Assembly: GCA_038501625.1 (NCBI GenBank)
Contig: JAZAYU010000081.1
Span: 2,976,001-3,040,000 of the forward strand
DNA: 64,000 bases
Source: Corbicula japonica
Taxonomy: Eukaryota; Mollusca; Bivalvia; Venerida; Cyrenidae
Direction of reading: 5' to 3'
In this document: piece after piece, positions 12,169-24,340 of the stretch
How the letters are laid out: each line of letters begins with the position of its first letter
Numbering within the stretch: position 1 is the first letter of the stretch
Program-made: the position numbers and the translations under genes
The notes under the pieces: model-generated
The model's database searches: none
Told to the model about the DNA's origin: nothing
Seen by the model: the letters and a program-made list of their open reading frames with translations, nothing else

Positions 12169-12393
12169 AATATAACAGATGCACATATAGAATGGTTACC
12201 AAGTTTCCATTTTAAACAATCGTTTGATTTTTTTCTTAAAGTAGATGAAAAGGTCACTTTGAAAACCACCGAAGACGAAAACTGTGAAAATATTGCAGGC
12301 CCCATTTCATTGAGCCTGTTAAAGACTTTAAAGCATTTGAAAAACATAAAATACCGCATCGTAATTTGTGCTCCAACTTGGATATCAAACGGA
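12169..12393 (+). other. 75-codon open frame without ATG, origin unknown
   Basis: The plus frame between the stop at 12166-12168 and the TAG at 12394-12396 is open. Its composition (DEKVTLKTTEDENCENIAG, then LLKTLKHLKNIKYRIVICAP) looks more protein-like than its AT-rich surroundings. There is no initiator Met, so it would have to be an exon or a transposon coding remnant. I recognise no family. It lies just outside the inverted arm and before the second direct repeat, so it may belong to the same composite element. Confidence 0.2.
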
Positions 12394-12764
12394 TAGGGCA
12401 ATAGATAGATCTAAAAACATGGCAGTGTGCGCAACAAGCTCAAAACTAGGCACTTTTATGCAAATCTTTGAGAAAGAGCATAATATATAAACGTCCCTCT
12501 GAATGAGAAATTGAGAAAAAAAGATAAACTGTAATGTTCATAATTAACTAATGAAGAAATGGGTAGTCATCAAACCAACTAACATACACTGAAATTGACA
12601 TCATTAAAACAAACAAACAAAAACAGGAAAATGTGCGAGAACCAGCAATATTACATGTTGAAGATCAGCATTCTAACGACATCGTTGAAGATCATAATAG
12701 TAAATATAATAATTTGAATCCCTGTCAGGCTGCTCAACCTAGGACAGTGACAAAATTTTGTTTT

Positions 12765-13312
12765 TCTAAAAAAAAGACGCATAACATTATTTCTACACCC
12801 TGTAGAAAATACAACACACGTATGTTTATATAATTTAACATGTCGTTATAGATCAGCTCAATTTCTGATTTGATGTTACTACAACGTCCAAATATTGTTT
12901 CATCAACATACAGAAGAATTTTTCTTGCAAATATGGGGAACGGGATAGCATTCTCAAGCTCTAGAGCTTTGTCTAAAGTGAACACGTCCGGTGCCGCTGT
13001 TAACCGGTGTTACCCTTCAAAGTTCAAGTTTGGTTCATTATAATATGTCGGTCATCAGGATGACCGACAATAAATTAAGTATACAAGAAACATGATTATC
13101 TTCATAAATGTCTTTTCCGGTAAACGTCTTCTCTATATATCAAGCAATCAAACATCAGCCTCTACACTTTCCTTTTGCATGCGTCTTAGAAACAGGTGGC
13201 ATTGTCTAAATTATCAGTTCTGGACCGTGAGTCACTGTTAACCGGTGTTCAGGCTAAAGATCTCAAGTTTGGTCGATTATCATATGTCGGTCAGGATGAT
13301 CGACAATAATCC
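12765..13312 (+). repeat. ~0.57-kb direct repeat, copy 2
   Basis: Second copy of 7140-7715, offset about 5.6 kb. It carries the same order of landmarks: pentamer 'gacgcataa', 'taatttaacatgtc', first GTCGGTCATC hairpin at about 13046, 'tcttctctatatatcaagca', then a degraded second hairpin near 13286 (gtcggtcaggatgatcgac). With copy 1 it brackets the inverted repeat. Confidence 0.8.
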
Positions 13313-14329
13313 AGTGATATTAAAGGATTGAAAAGGGGTATTCCCACACTGATTTCCTTTATGAATTAAAGAATCGATTAAGAAAGCGAGAACCACGAAC
13401 TACCGTTCAAACGGCTTAACTTGGTTTTCTTCGCTGTTTTCATAGTAAATTTCTACCGTATATCCGGCCGCCCGTCGGTCTTTTTAGACACAAAATGTGC
13501 CAAAAACTGTGCAATGGCATGAAACTTGTTTCATAGTTTTGCAAGATTAAAAAGTATAAAGTTGCATTGTTAATTAACACATAATCTCAGTTCAGAATAA
13601 TTAACGTAGAATATTTTACATTTAGGAAGCATTTACATTTAATGAACAGCCTAATTTTCACAATTTCCCACCACTAAAGGCTCAGGTGCTCTTTCGTTAT
13701 TTAAATCGCAATTAAAATGATATCATTTACTTAAACGATATAACGTTACCATCAGATACACCCTGCCACGGTTAATAATATTTCTTAACAAAATCCCTCG
13801 CCAACCCGCACAACCATCCCCAGATTAAAGTGAAACAATATGCGTACGCCCTGAAAGTCTGCGTACTCAGTCTGGCCACGCCCTTTGGAATAATCAGTAA
13901 ACTAGCTTATCTAGTGCTGTGACAAATGCAATATTCCAGAATCTAGTCTCTGAGGATACAATGCGTTATCTGTAAAAGTAAATGTTGAAATAATATGCTT
14001 CGTTCTAAAAATTAAATAAAAATGTAATCTTATCGATAATACGTATTCGTACAATTCCCTGGAAGTAAACGCATGCACTCTTAATGACTTAATGTTCAGT
14101 CAGTTTACTTCATCACTTGTTTCTATAGAGTGGCATGGTTTGCAAAGACTATAATGTGCCGAGTCTAAGTACCTGAACCCCTCGATTAAGTGTAACGTTA
14201 ATCCAACCTAGACCTTTCACAAACATGATCATAAAAATTTATACATGAACTAATGTACAAAAAAAGACATTTTACAAAGTAACCAATCGATGAAGATCAC
14301 TAATATTCGGAGAAAAATAAAGATAATTA
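13313..14329. other. No gene or repeat recognised
   Basis: AT-rich DNA without an ORF above 60 codons and without a recognisable family motif on either strand. Confidence 0.5.
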
Positions 14330-15469
14330 CTTGTTCCAATACATGATTGGCAATTCCAGATTATCAACCCCGTCATGGTTTATTCCGGATTACTTTCGGC
14401 TATCGCCAGAACATTACTTTAAGTCCAAAAATAGTCATAATAATGTTCCGCACTAAAAGTAAACCTTAAAATCGGTCCTACTTTTTCAACTGTACCATAT
14501 TCCATCAAAGAATTTCCACTACTGCCTGACATTTAAAATAGAGCTTGCGAAAATATATTCATTCAGGTATTAAGATTCGTGCGTTTCCATTGCGTTTCAT
14601 GTTTTTAAACTTGGCTTACCCCACCCGGTACAAAAAACACGAGTAAATGAATAAATCATATAATTAAAAATCGTTTAATTCAATCACAATTACAAAAATT
14701 GGGCAGTTCCGTGTCACCCCAATATGGTTTATTCCGGATCACTGACAGCTATCGTCTGAGAAAAATAATCCCGAATATTTTCCGGTCACTAAACGATAAA
14801 AAAATATTCAAGGTTAACTTGGTCCTTTTTTAGTAATTTTACCATTGTCCTCCAAAAATAGTCACGTGCATTCGGAATAAAGGTACAACTTAATTACTAA
14901 TCGATAACATGTGATTAAATGGATAAAATACGTTTAATTCAATAAAAGTTACCTAAATTAAAAGTTCCATATCACACATACTTGGTTTATTCCAGAAACT
15001 TACTTTCTGAGTCCAAAAAATTAGTTCAAAAAATGTCTGGTCATAAACAGTTAACTATTAGTTTGCACGGTAAAATTGATGCTATTTTAGCAACTGTACC
15101 GTAATTCTCAAAATAGTAAAAAAGTCACTTTTATTCGGAATAGAAGTAAATAATATTTACTAAAGACTGCGCGTGCGTAAATATGGCAACTGCGTTTCAT
15201 TCATTGAAAATTCAAAAAATAAGATAGTGTGGTGTATTGGTGTATTCCGGATCACTTCCGCCTATCACATGCACATAACTTTCACAGTCCAAAAAATTTA
15301 GCCCGGAAAATTTCTGGTCACTTAAAGTTAACCAAGCATTTTTTCAGTAAAAACTGTTCTACTTTAACAATTGTACCATATTCGCTCAAAATGGTTAAAA
15401 AAGACAGTAAACAGCATTCGGAATAAAAGTATGATTCAGTTACTATACAATTAATTGTAAGTAAAAAAA
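14330..15469 (+). repeat. Degenerate tandem array of AT-rich ~0.27-kb units
   Basis: About four diverged units each contain, in order: 'gttccg-tcacccc', 'ggtttattccggatcac', 'ggctatcgcctga', 'gtccaaaaa-tta', 'tctggtcactaaa-gttaacc', 'caactgtaccatattcc', 'aaaaatagtaaaaaag', 'ttcggaataaa'. The same unit reappears, better preserved, at about 19.13-19.6, 20.06-20.52 and 20.88-21.35 kb, alternating with CTGCTGT repeats. The last unit here is interrupted at about 15469 by the Penelope-like element. Confidence 0.8.
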
Positions 15470-15850
15470 GGTGAAATATGCATATCAGGAATCGCCACAT
15501 TCAGAAAAAACAGCCTCCCCACACAGTCAAGAAGAAGAGAGGGGGAGAGAGCATGGTTTATAAAATAATCAGTTTCAAAAAAGACACCACTAACAATAAA
15601 CAAAAATGAGAACCCGAGGGGTTACCGCCTTGGAACGGTCAGTGGCAAATCAAATTGCCACTGGGGGTTTAAACCAGGTTCTAGGGTGCACCAACCTCAC
15701 ACTTGCCCCAACAGGTTCTCATATCACAAAACAAGTACAAGTTGTCTTGGTGAAAAGACTCCAACCCACTTATCTGCTTAACAATGTTGCATGCAAAAGC
15801 ACACAAACATATAAAACATAAGAAGCTAAGAGCATTGCAAAGCCGAAAGG
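15470..15850 (-). repeat. PLE 3' tail, copy A
   Basis: Shared block from 'gaaatatgcatatcaggaat' to 'gcattgcaaagccgaaaggg'. It ends the PLE on the minus strand and recurs without the RT at two other sites with the same left boundary, as expected if 3' ends are fixed and 5' ends are truncated. The small plus-strand frame 15606-15821 is only a reading of this tail. 15850-16206 holds more decayed 3' sequence of the element. Confidence 0.75.
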
Positions 15851-16206
15851 GGTACTCAATGATCTTACCGAGACCAGAGCTCCTGGAGTAAAATCAGCAA
15901 GAACACGATGACAGGGATAAAAGAAACAAATCGAGTTTCTAGGTTCTTTTAAGAAAAGATTTCCCCAATAACCTTCATAAACTCTTAAACCCCTGCCACC
16001 GTCGTGCAACCAAAGAGGTAAGCATAATGATCAACTGTAGAAGGGTTAATCACCAGGCCTGCAGAGCGCTGTAAAATATCATGTTGGTAACCTTTCTTTT
16101 TAAATTTACAGATGGTTTTTACGAATAACCGGGAGAAATTAACACTGCCTTTAATCTTTTTAAGTTTATAAATTAAATCTCCATAAAAAACTGGTTGTGA
16201 AATACC

Positions 16207-18115
16207 TTATTGCAAAAGTGATTTTAAACTGCATTTGTATTTATGAATTAAATCTGGGTATCGGCGATAAAACTTGCAAAAGGTTTTCCTTAATTTGTGA
16301 TACCGATAACCTTGTTTTAAGAGTTTTTCTGTAATGCAAAGATTACGTTCATTGAAATCATTAACATTGTTGCAAGCTCTTGAAAAGCGAACCAGCTGTG
16401 AGATATAAACCCCATAAGATGTTGCACGGGGAACATCGCCGTCTAAAAACGGAAAATTTACTATATTAAAATTAAAATCATCTCTTTTATCATAAATTTT
16501 AGTAGTGACATAACCATTTTCAATGGACAGATTTAGATCGAGAAAGTTTGCTTGCTTTTCTGAAGTGTTCGCTTTGTTAAGTTGTAGTTCTTTGGGATAA
16601 ATCTTATTAACCAGTAATGGAAAATGGTTATTGTCTATATTTAATAAATCATCAAGGTACCTCGAGGTGTTGTTAAAAGCTGTAATTATATCATCTTGAT
16701 TTTCAGTAGAAAGAGATAACATAAAGTCTCTTTCATAACAGTATAAAAACAGATCAGCAACAAGGGGTGCACAATTAGTACCCATTGGGATGCCTATTAC
16801 TTGTTTATAAATAGAGGTACCGAATCTAACATAAATATTATCCAGTAAGAAAGTTAGCGACTCTATAAGGTCTTGACAAGTCCATAATGTATAATTATCA
16901 TAAGAACCATCTGTAAAAAATGCCCTATGTTCATTACAAGCGATGAAGGTTTTATTTTCTCTAGCAAACGTTTTTTCAATGAGACTGGTTAGTTTGTCTC
17001 TTATTAAATTATGAGGGAGCGAAGTGTATAATGTTGAGAACTCATAAGTAGACAAACAGAACGCCCGAAAATTATTTGATTTAAGCTTTTTCAAAACGTC
17101 ATTTGAATTTTTAATCGACCAAAATAAATTTTTGCCAGAAGTTTCAAAAACCTTATCACAATACCTAATTACGTGTTCTTTTATAGCTGTAAGACAAGAT
17201 GTTAAGAGCACGGATAATTTAGTAGCAGTGCAAGAACTAGAGTTAGCAATAAATCTTGCTTTATACGGTGTTTTATGCATTTTAGGTAACCAATACATAG
17301 TAGGTACTTGTTTCGGCTCAATACTGATTCTAAATTTTGTAATTTGTAGAGTGTGTGCAGTAACAATATCACTCTCAGATGAAGAAGTCAGTATATAAGC
17401 ATTAGTGCTGTTCAGTTCTTCAGTTTGAATATTAATATAGTGTATTCGTCACACTATAATTACATTATTAGAAGCCTTATCAGCAGGTGTTAAAACAAAT
17501 CTGTTATGAAAGTCTTGAATTCCTTTTTTCAAATGACGAAAGTTAAAACGAGGTCGAGGTGGTAATAAAGCAATGTTTCTTTCATAAAATGATATACGGG
17601 TGTCAACTATTTTGAATATGTGCTTTTTCCAGTTAGAAAGTGCATTAGGCTCGGCATGTTCTCTTTTGCACCATTTATTGCAAAATAAGTTCAAAGACTC
17701 AGCAATTTCTGCACGGCATGCATTAAAGTCAATTTTGGATGATATTCTATATTTGGGACCTTTAGAAATTAAATTACGAATTCTAGAGTCTTTGATTAAA
17801 TTAAGATCACCGGTAACAATATGACCGGCAGGCTTATAGCAATATTTAGAAGTTAAACACTCTCAAGATTTTGGTGTATTTTCAATGATCTGTAAATCCG
17901 ATGTAATTTTATTGTAATTAAAAATTATATTTCTAGTTGGTTTGTTGTATTTATAACAAACCATAGGCGATTCAGTATTCTTAAAATAAATAGGAACAGC
18001 CGATTGAACTCTTTTATCTTTAAATATACTAGGAAGGTCAATAAAATCTATTCCTTTATTTAAAAAAGAAATTTTAAGGAAATGTCTTTGATGGTCCGAA
18101 TCATATTCAACAGCA
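16207..18115 (-). pseudogene. PLE reverse transcriptase, two in-frame stops
   Basis: One reading frame can be followed from about 18115 down to 16207. It is broken by TGA at 17863-17865, where the pattern S-stop-E-C before 'CYKPAGHIVTGDL' suggests a lost Cys of a CxC motif, and by TGA at 17449-17451. Order of motifs: 'DLPSIFKDKRV', 'PMVCYKYNKPTRN', 'PAGHIVTGDLN', 'FVLTPADKASNNVIIV', 'YWLPKMHKTPYKARFI' (RT fingers), 'YEFSTLYTSLPH' (motif A), 'IGIPMGTNCAPLVADLF' (motif B), 'SRYLDDLL' (motif C) and 'FLDLNLSIENG' (thumb side). In relatives as I know them motif A has Asp, so Glu here would be a further disabling change. The last 363 codons are uninterrupted, pointing to a fairly young copy. It would copy element RNA into DNA at the insertion site. 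Confidence 0.78.
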
Positions 18116-21100
18116 CATAAAATTCTAGAAGTTCCGGATCAGTTATTAAAGTTTATTACAAATAAGATGATTTAACTGCTGTCACTGTTGTTACTGTGGC
18201 AGTAAGATGATCTTAGTGCTGTAACTGCTGTCACCGCAGCAGTAAGATGGCTTTACTGCTGTTACTGCGGCAGAAAGAGGATTTTTGTTGATTTAGAATA
18301 TCTTACTGGCAGTAAGATGATCTTAATGCTGTCACTGCTGTTACTGCCGCAGTAAAAACGATTTTACTGCTGTCACTGCTGTGACTGCCGCAGAAAAACT
18401 ATCTTACTGCTGTAACTGCTGTTACTGCTGTGGTAAAAACAAACTTACTGCTGTCACTGCTGTAAGTGAGGCAGTAAGATGATTTTGATCCTGTTTTTTA
18501 TTATCTAAGAACATCATACTGCTGTCACTGCTGTTACTGCCGCAGTCAAAACGGCCTTACTGCTGTCACTGCCCTTACTGCCACAGTAAAAACGATCTTA
18601 CTGCTGTCACTGCTGTAACTGCTGCAGTTAAGACGATCTTACTGCTGTCACTACTGTTACTGCTGCAGTAAGACGATTTTGGTGTTGTTTTTCATAATCT
18701 AAAAAAAGGCAATATATGCATATCAGGAATCGCCACACTAAAAAAACACAGCCTCTCCACGCAGCGAGAAAGAAGAGAGGAAGAAAGAGAGAGCGCATTT
18801 TTATATAAGTATGTCAATTCAAATAGGAAGCCACAAACAAATAACGAAGAAGAGAACCTTTGGGGATACCTCCTTGGAACGGTCAGTGGCAAAACAAATT
18901 GCCACTGGGGGTTTAAACCAGGTTCTAGGGTGCACCAACCTCACACTTGCCCCCAACGGGTTCTCGTATCACAAAACAAGTACAAGTTGTCTTGGTGAAA
19001 TAACCCATCCATCGGCTCAACAATGTTGCATGCAATAGCACATAAACATATAAAACATAAGAAGCTAAAAGCATTGCAAAGCCAAAGGGCGGGTACTCCG
19101 AAGAGTAAGATCTAAGAGTTTGCACGTTGAAATTGATGTTTTTTAAGCAATGTACCATAATTTTCAAAATAGTAAAAAAAACAGTAACTTTTATTGCGAA
19201 TAAAGGTAAAAGAAATGCGCGTGCGAAAATATGGAAACTGCGCTTCATTCATTAAAAATTCAAAATATTAGGCAGTTCCGGATCACCCCAACATGGAGTG
19301 TTCCGGATCACTTCCTTCTATCGCCTGAACATAACTTCCCGCGTCCAAAAAATTAAGTCCGGAAACTTTCTGGTCACTTAAAGTTAACCAAGAATTTTTA
19401 AAATAAAAATGGTACTATTTTTACAATTTTACCATATTCCTTCAAAATGGTAAAAAGACAGTAAACAGCATTCGGAATAAAATTACGATTCAGTTACTAT
19501 ACAATTAATTGGAAGAAAATGTAGAAATCAAGTTTAATTCAATAAGACATAAAATTCGGGTAGTTCCGGATCACTCATCAAAATTTATTGCAAATAAGAT
19601 GATCTTACTGCTGTAACTGCTGTGACTGCGGCAGTTAAACCTATCTTACTGCTGCTGTTATTGCGGTAGTAAGATGATTTTGGTGTTGTTTTATATAATC
19701 TAAGAACATCGTACTGATCTTACTGCTGTAACTGCTGTTACTGCCGCGGAATAAAAAAATCTTACTGCTGTTACTGTCGCAGTTAAAACGACATTACTGC
19801 TGTCACTGCTGTTACTGCCGCAGAAAAACGATCTTACTGCTGTAACTGCTGTTACTGCCGCAGTAAAAACGATCTTACTGTTGTAACTGCTGTTACTGTC
19901 GCAGTCATAAACGGCCTTACTGCTGTCACTGCCCTTACTGCCACAGTAAAAACGATCTTAATGCTGCCAATGCTGTTAAAACTGCAGTAAAGACGACCTT
20001 ACTTCTGTCACTGCTGCTATTGCGGCAGTAAGATGATTTTGGTGTTGTTTTTCATAATCTAAGACTTTGCAATGTAAAATTGACGCTGTTTAACCAACTC
20101 TACCGTAATTCTCAAAATATTTTAAAAACAGTCACTTTTTTGGAAATAAAGGTAAAAGATATGCGCGTGCGTAAATATGGAAACTGCGTTTCATTCATTG
20201 AAAATTCAAAAAATTAGGTAGTTCAGGTTCACCCAAACATGGGTTATTCAGGATCACTTCCGGCTATCGCCTGAACATTACTTCCCGAGTCCAAAAAATC
20301 AGTCCGGAAAGTTTCTGGTCACTAAAAGATAACCAAGAACTTCTGTACTTCTTAACAATTGTACCATATTCCTTCAAAATGCTAAAAAAGACAGTACACA
20401 GCATTCCGAATAAAAATACGATTCAGTTACTATACAATTAATTGTAAGTAAATGTAGAAATCAAGTTAAATTCAACAAGATATAAAATTCTGGTAGTTCC
20501 GGATCACTCATCAAAGTTTATTGCTAATAAGATGATCTTACTGCTTTAACTGCTGTGACTGCGACAGTAAAAACTATCTTACTGCTGTCACTGCTGTAAC
20601 TGCGGCAGTAAGATGATTTTGATGTTGTTTTTTATAATCTAAGAACATCGTACTGATCTTACTGCTGTAACTGCTGTTACTGCCGCAGTATAAACGATCT
20701 TACTGCAGTAACTGCTGTTACTGCCACAGTAAAAACGATCTTACTGCTGTCACTGCCGTTACTGCCACAGAAAAAACGATCTTACTGCTGCCACTGCTGT
20801 TACTGCTGCAGTAAAGGCTATCATCTTACTGCTGTCACTTCTGTAACTGCTATAAGATGATTTTGGTGTTGTTTTTAATCTAAGAAGTTGAACGGTAAAA
20901 TTGATGCTATTTAAGCAACTGTACCGTAATTCTCAAAATAGTAAAAAAACAGTCTTATTCGGAATTAAGGTAAAAGAAATGCGCGTGCGTAAATATGGAA
21001 ACTGCGTTTCATTTATTAAAAATTCAAAAAATTAGGTAGTCCTGGATCACCCCAACATGGGTATTCCGGATCATTTCCGGCTATCGCCTGAACATTACTT

Positions 21101-21400
21101 CCCGGGTCCAAAAATTTAGTCCGGAAAGTTTCTGGTCACTAAAAGTTAACCAAGAATTTTTAAAATAAAAATGGTTCTACTTTAACAATTGTTCCATACT
21201 CCTTCAAAATTGTAAAAAAGACAGTAAACTGCATTCCGAAACAAAAATACGATTCAGTTACTATACAATCAATTGTAAGTAAATGTAGAAATCAAATTTA
21301 ATTCAACAAAACATAAAATTCTGGCAGTTCCGGATCACTCGTCAAAGTTTATTGCAAATAAGATGATCTTACTGCTGTCACTGCTGTGACTGCGGCAGTA
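18116..21400 (+). repeat. Composite satellite: CTGCTGT blocks alternating with AT-rich units
   Basis: Roughly four copies of a 0.83-0.94-kb composite. Each has 'gttccggatcactcatcaaa', then 'ttgcaaataagatgatctta', then about 0.4 kb of CTGCTGT-(A/C)ACTGC repeats with 'taatctaagaacatcgtact' inside, then a ~0.45-kb AT-rich unit. The copies start near 18131, 19563, 20500 and 21326. The first is enlarged by PLE tail copy B. Confidence 0.85.
18706..19110 (-). mobile_element. PLE 3' tail, copy B, inserted in the satellite
   Basis: Begins with 'atatgcatatcaggaatcgc' and ends near 'gggcgggtactccgaaga'. The host satellite reads 'cataatctaaga' and then 'gttg-acg-tgaaattgatg' when uninterrupted (20045-20080, 20870-20910). 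Here 'atctaa' occurs on both sides of the insert (about 18697 and 19109), consistent with a short target duplication. The insert is a severely 5'-truncated PLE. Confidence 0.68.
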
Positions 21401-22469
21401 AAAACTATCTTACTGCTGTCACTGCTGTAACTGCGGCAGAAAGATGATTTTGGTATTGTGTTTTATAATCTAAAAACATCGTACTGATCTTACTGCTGTC
21501 ACTGCTGTTACTGCCGCAGAAAAACGATCTCACTGCTGTCACTGCTGTAACTGCGGCAGTAAGATGATTTTTGTTACATTTTTTTAAATATAAGAACATA
21601 TTACTGTTGTAACTGCTGTTACTGCCGCAGTAAAACGATTTTACTGCTGTAACTGCTATAACTGCGGCAGAAAGATGTTTTTGTCGTTTTTTTTAACTCT
21701 ACGTACATCTTACTGCTGTAACTGCTACTACTGCCGCAGCGAAAACGATCTCACTGCTGTCACTGCTGTAACTGCGGCAGTAAGATGATTTTTTATATAT
21801 TTTTTTAATGTACGAACATATTACTGCTGTAACAGCTGTAACTGCCGCAGTAAAAAGATCTTACTGCTGAAACTGCTATAACTGCGGCAGTAAGATAATT
21901 TTTGTCGTTTTTTTTCATCTACGTACATCTTACTGCTGTAACTGCTACTACTGTCGCAGTGAAAACGATGTCACTGCTGTCACTGCTGTACTGCGGCAGT
22001 AAGATGATTTTTGTGATAATTTTTGAAAATAAGAACATATTACTACTGTAACTGCTGTAACTGCTGTAACTGCCGCAGTAAAACGATCTTACTGCTGTCA
22101 CTGCTGTAACTGCCGCAGTAAAAACGATCTTACTGCTGTTACTGCTGTTACTGCCGCAGTAAAAACGATCTTACTGTTGTAACTGCTGTTACTGCCGCAG
22201 TAAAACGATTTTACTGCTGTAACTGCTATAACTGCGGCAGAAAGATGTTTTTGTCGTTTTTTTTAACTCTACGTACATCTTACTGCTGTAACTGCTACTA
22301 CTGCCGCAGCGAAAACGATCTCACTGCTGTCACTGCTGTAACTGCGGCAGTAAGATGATTTTTTATATATTTTTTTAATGTACGAACATATTACTGCTGT
22401 AACAGCTGTAACTGCCGCAGTAAAAAGATCTTACTGCTGAAACTGCTATAACTGCGGCAGTAAGATAAT

Positions 22470-24340
22470 TTTTGTTGTTGTTTTTTCATCTACGTACATC
22501 TTACTGCTGTAACTGCTACTACTGCCGCAGTGAAAACGATCTCACTGCTGTCACTGCTGTAACTGCGGCAGTAAGATGATTTTTGTGATAATTTTTTGAA
22601 AATAAGAACATATTACCACTGTAACTGCTGTAACTGCTGTAACTGCCGCAGTAAAAAGATCTTACTGCTGTCACTGCTGTAACTGCGGCAGTAAGATGAT
22701 TTTTATATATATATTTTGATGTACGAACATATTACTGCTGTAACTGCCGCAGTAAAACGATCATACTGCTGTACGGACATATTACTGCTGTAACTGCTGT
22801 AACTGCGGCAGTAAGATGATTTTTGTGATAATTTTTGAAATTAAGAAGATATTACCACTGTAACTGCTGTAACTGCTGTAACTGCCGCAGTCAAAAGATC
22901 TTACTGCTGTCATTGCTGTAACTGCGGCAGTAAGATGATTTTATATATATATTTTTTAATGTACGAACATATTACTGCTGTAACTGCCACAGTAAAAGGA
23001 TCTTACTGCTGTCACTGCTGTCATTGCTGTAACTGCGGCAGTTACAAGATGATTTTTGTGATAATTTTTGAAAAGAAGAACATATTACCACTGTAACTGC
23101 TGTAACTGCCGCAGTAAAAAGATCTTACTCTGTCACTGCTGTAACTGCGGCAGTAAGATGATTTTTGTGATAATTTTTGAAATTAAGAACATATTACCAC
23201 TGTAACTGCTGTAACTGCTGTAACTGCCGCAGTAAAAAGATCTTACTGCTGTCACTGCTGTAACTGCGGCAGTAAGATGATTTTATATATTTTTTTTCAT
23301 GTACGAACATATTACTGCTGTAACTGCTGTAACTGCCGCAATAAAACGATCTTACTGCTGTAACTGCTATAACTGCGGCAGTAAGATAATTTTTGTCGTT
23401 TTTTTTTTTCATCTACGTACATCTTACTGCTGTAACTGCTACTACTGCCGCAGTGAAAACGATCTCACTGCTGTCACTGCTGTAACTGCGGCAGTAAGAT
23501 GATTTTTGTGATAATTTTTGAAAATAAGAACATATTACTACTGTAACTGCTGTAACAGCTGTATCTGCCACAGAAAATAGATCTTACTGCTGTCACTGCT
23601 GTGACTGCGGCAGTAAGATGATTTTTTATATATATTTTTTAATGTACGAACATATTACTGCTGTAACTGCTGTAACTGCCGCAGTAAAAAGATCTTACTG
23701 CTGTAACTGCTATAACTGCGGCAGTAAGAAAATTTTTGTCGTTTTTTTTTTTCATCTACGTACATCTTAATGCTGTAACTGCTACTACTGCCGCAGTGAA
23801 AACGATCTCACTGCTGTCACTGCTGTAACTGCGGCAGTAAGATGATTTTTGTGATAATTTTTGAAAATAAGAACATATTACTACTGTAACTGCTGGAACT
23901 GCTGTAACTGCCGCAGTAAAAGGATCTTACTGCTGTCACTGCTGTAACTGCGGCAGTAAGATGATTTTTTATATATATTTTTAATGTACGAACATATTTC
24001 TGCTGTAACTGCTGTAACTGCCGCAGTAAAAGATCTTACTGCTGTAACTGCTATAACTGCGGCAGTAAGACAATTTTTGTTGTTGTTTTTTCATCTATGT
24101 ACATCTTACTGCTGTAACTGCTACTACTGCCGCAGTGAAAACGATCTCACTGCTGTCACTGCTGTAACTGCGGCAGTAAGATGATTTTTGTGATAATTTT
24201 TGAAAATAAGAACATATTACCACTGTAACTGCTGTAACTGCTGTAACTGCCGCAGTAAAAAGATCTTACTGCTGTCACTGCTGTAACTGCGGCAGTAAGA
24301 TGATTTTTTATATATATTTTTTAATGTACGAACATATTAC
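22470..24340 (+). repeat. Intra-array segmental duplication, copy 1
   Basis: This 1.87-kb block recurs at about 26575-28440, offset about 4.1 kb. Private variants are shared in register: 'tcatactgctgtacggacat' at 22761 and 26863, 'aacagctgtatctgcc' near 23553 and 27656, 'gcagttacaagatg' near 23038 and 27141, 'tcatctatgtacatc' near 24091 and 28192, and the irregular spacing 245-235-112 bp against 230-235-105 bp of the 'gtgataattttt' spacer. Confidence 0.85.

Larger units (their letters stand above)
15470..18115 (-). mobile_element. Penelope-like retroelement (PLE), 5'-truncated copy
   Basis: A minus-strand retroelement inserted in an AT-rich satellite unit. The host unit breaks off after 'acaattaattgtaagtaaa' at about 15469 and resumes with 'acataaaattct' at about 18110; uninterrupted copies of that junction are near 20440 and 21280, so roughly 25-30 host bases were lost. 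The element holds a reverse transcriptase remnant (16207-18115) and a 3' tail that recurs alone at 18706-19110 and 44416-44790. The RT resembles the group with GIPMGTNCAPL and YLDDL motifs and a CxC-type Cys motif near the N-terminus, which I take to be a PLE of the Naiad kind. A GIY-YIG endonuclease is not visible, in keeping with 5' truncation if that domain is N-terminal. Confidence 0.75.

Noticed and set aside
15606..15821. 71-codon ORF starting MRTRGVTALERSVANQ, also at 44553-44768 and in part at 18811
   Set aside because: Occurs only within the PLE 3' tail on the strand opposite to the element and is altered in copy B; conservation follows from recent copying, not coding.
15470..18115. 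LTR retrotransposon
   Set aside because: No LTRs, integrase or RNase H; RT motifs fit Penelope-like elements and the truncated tails share one fixed 3' end.
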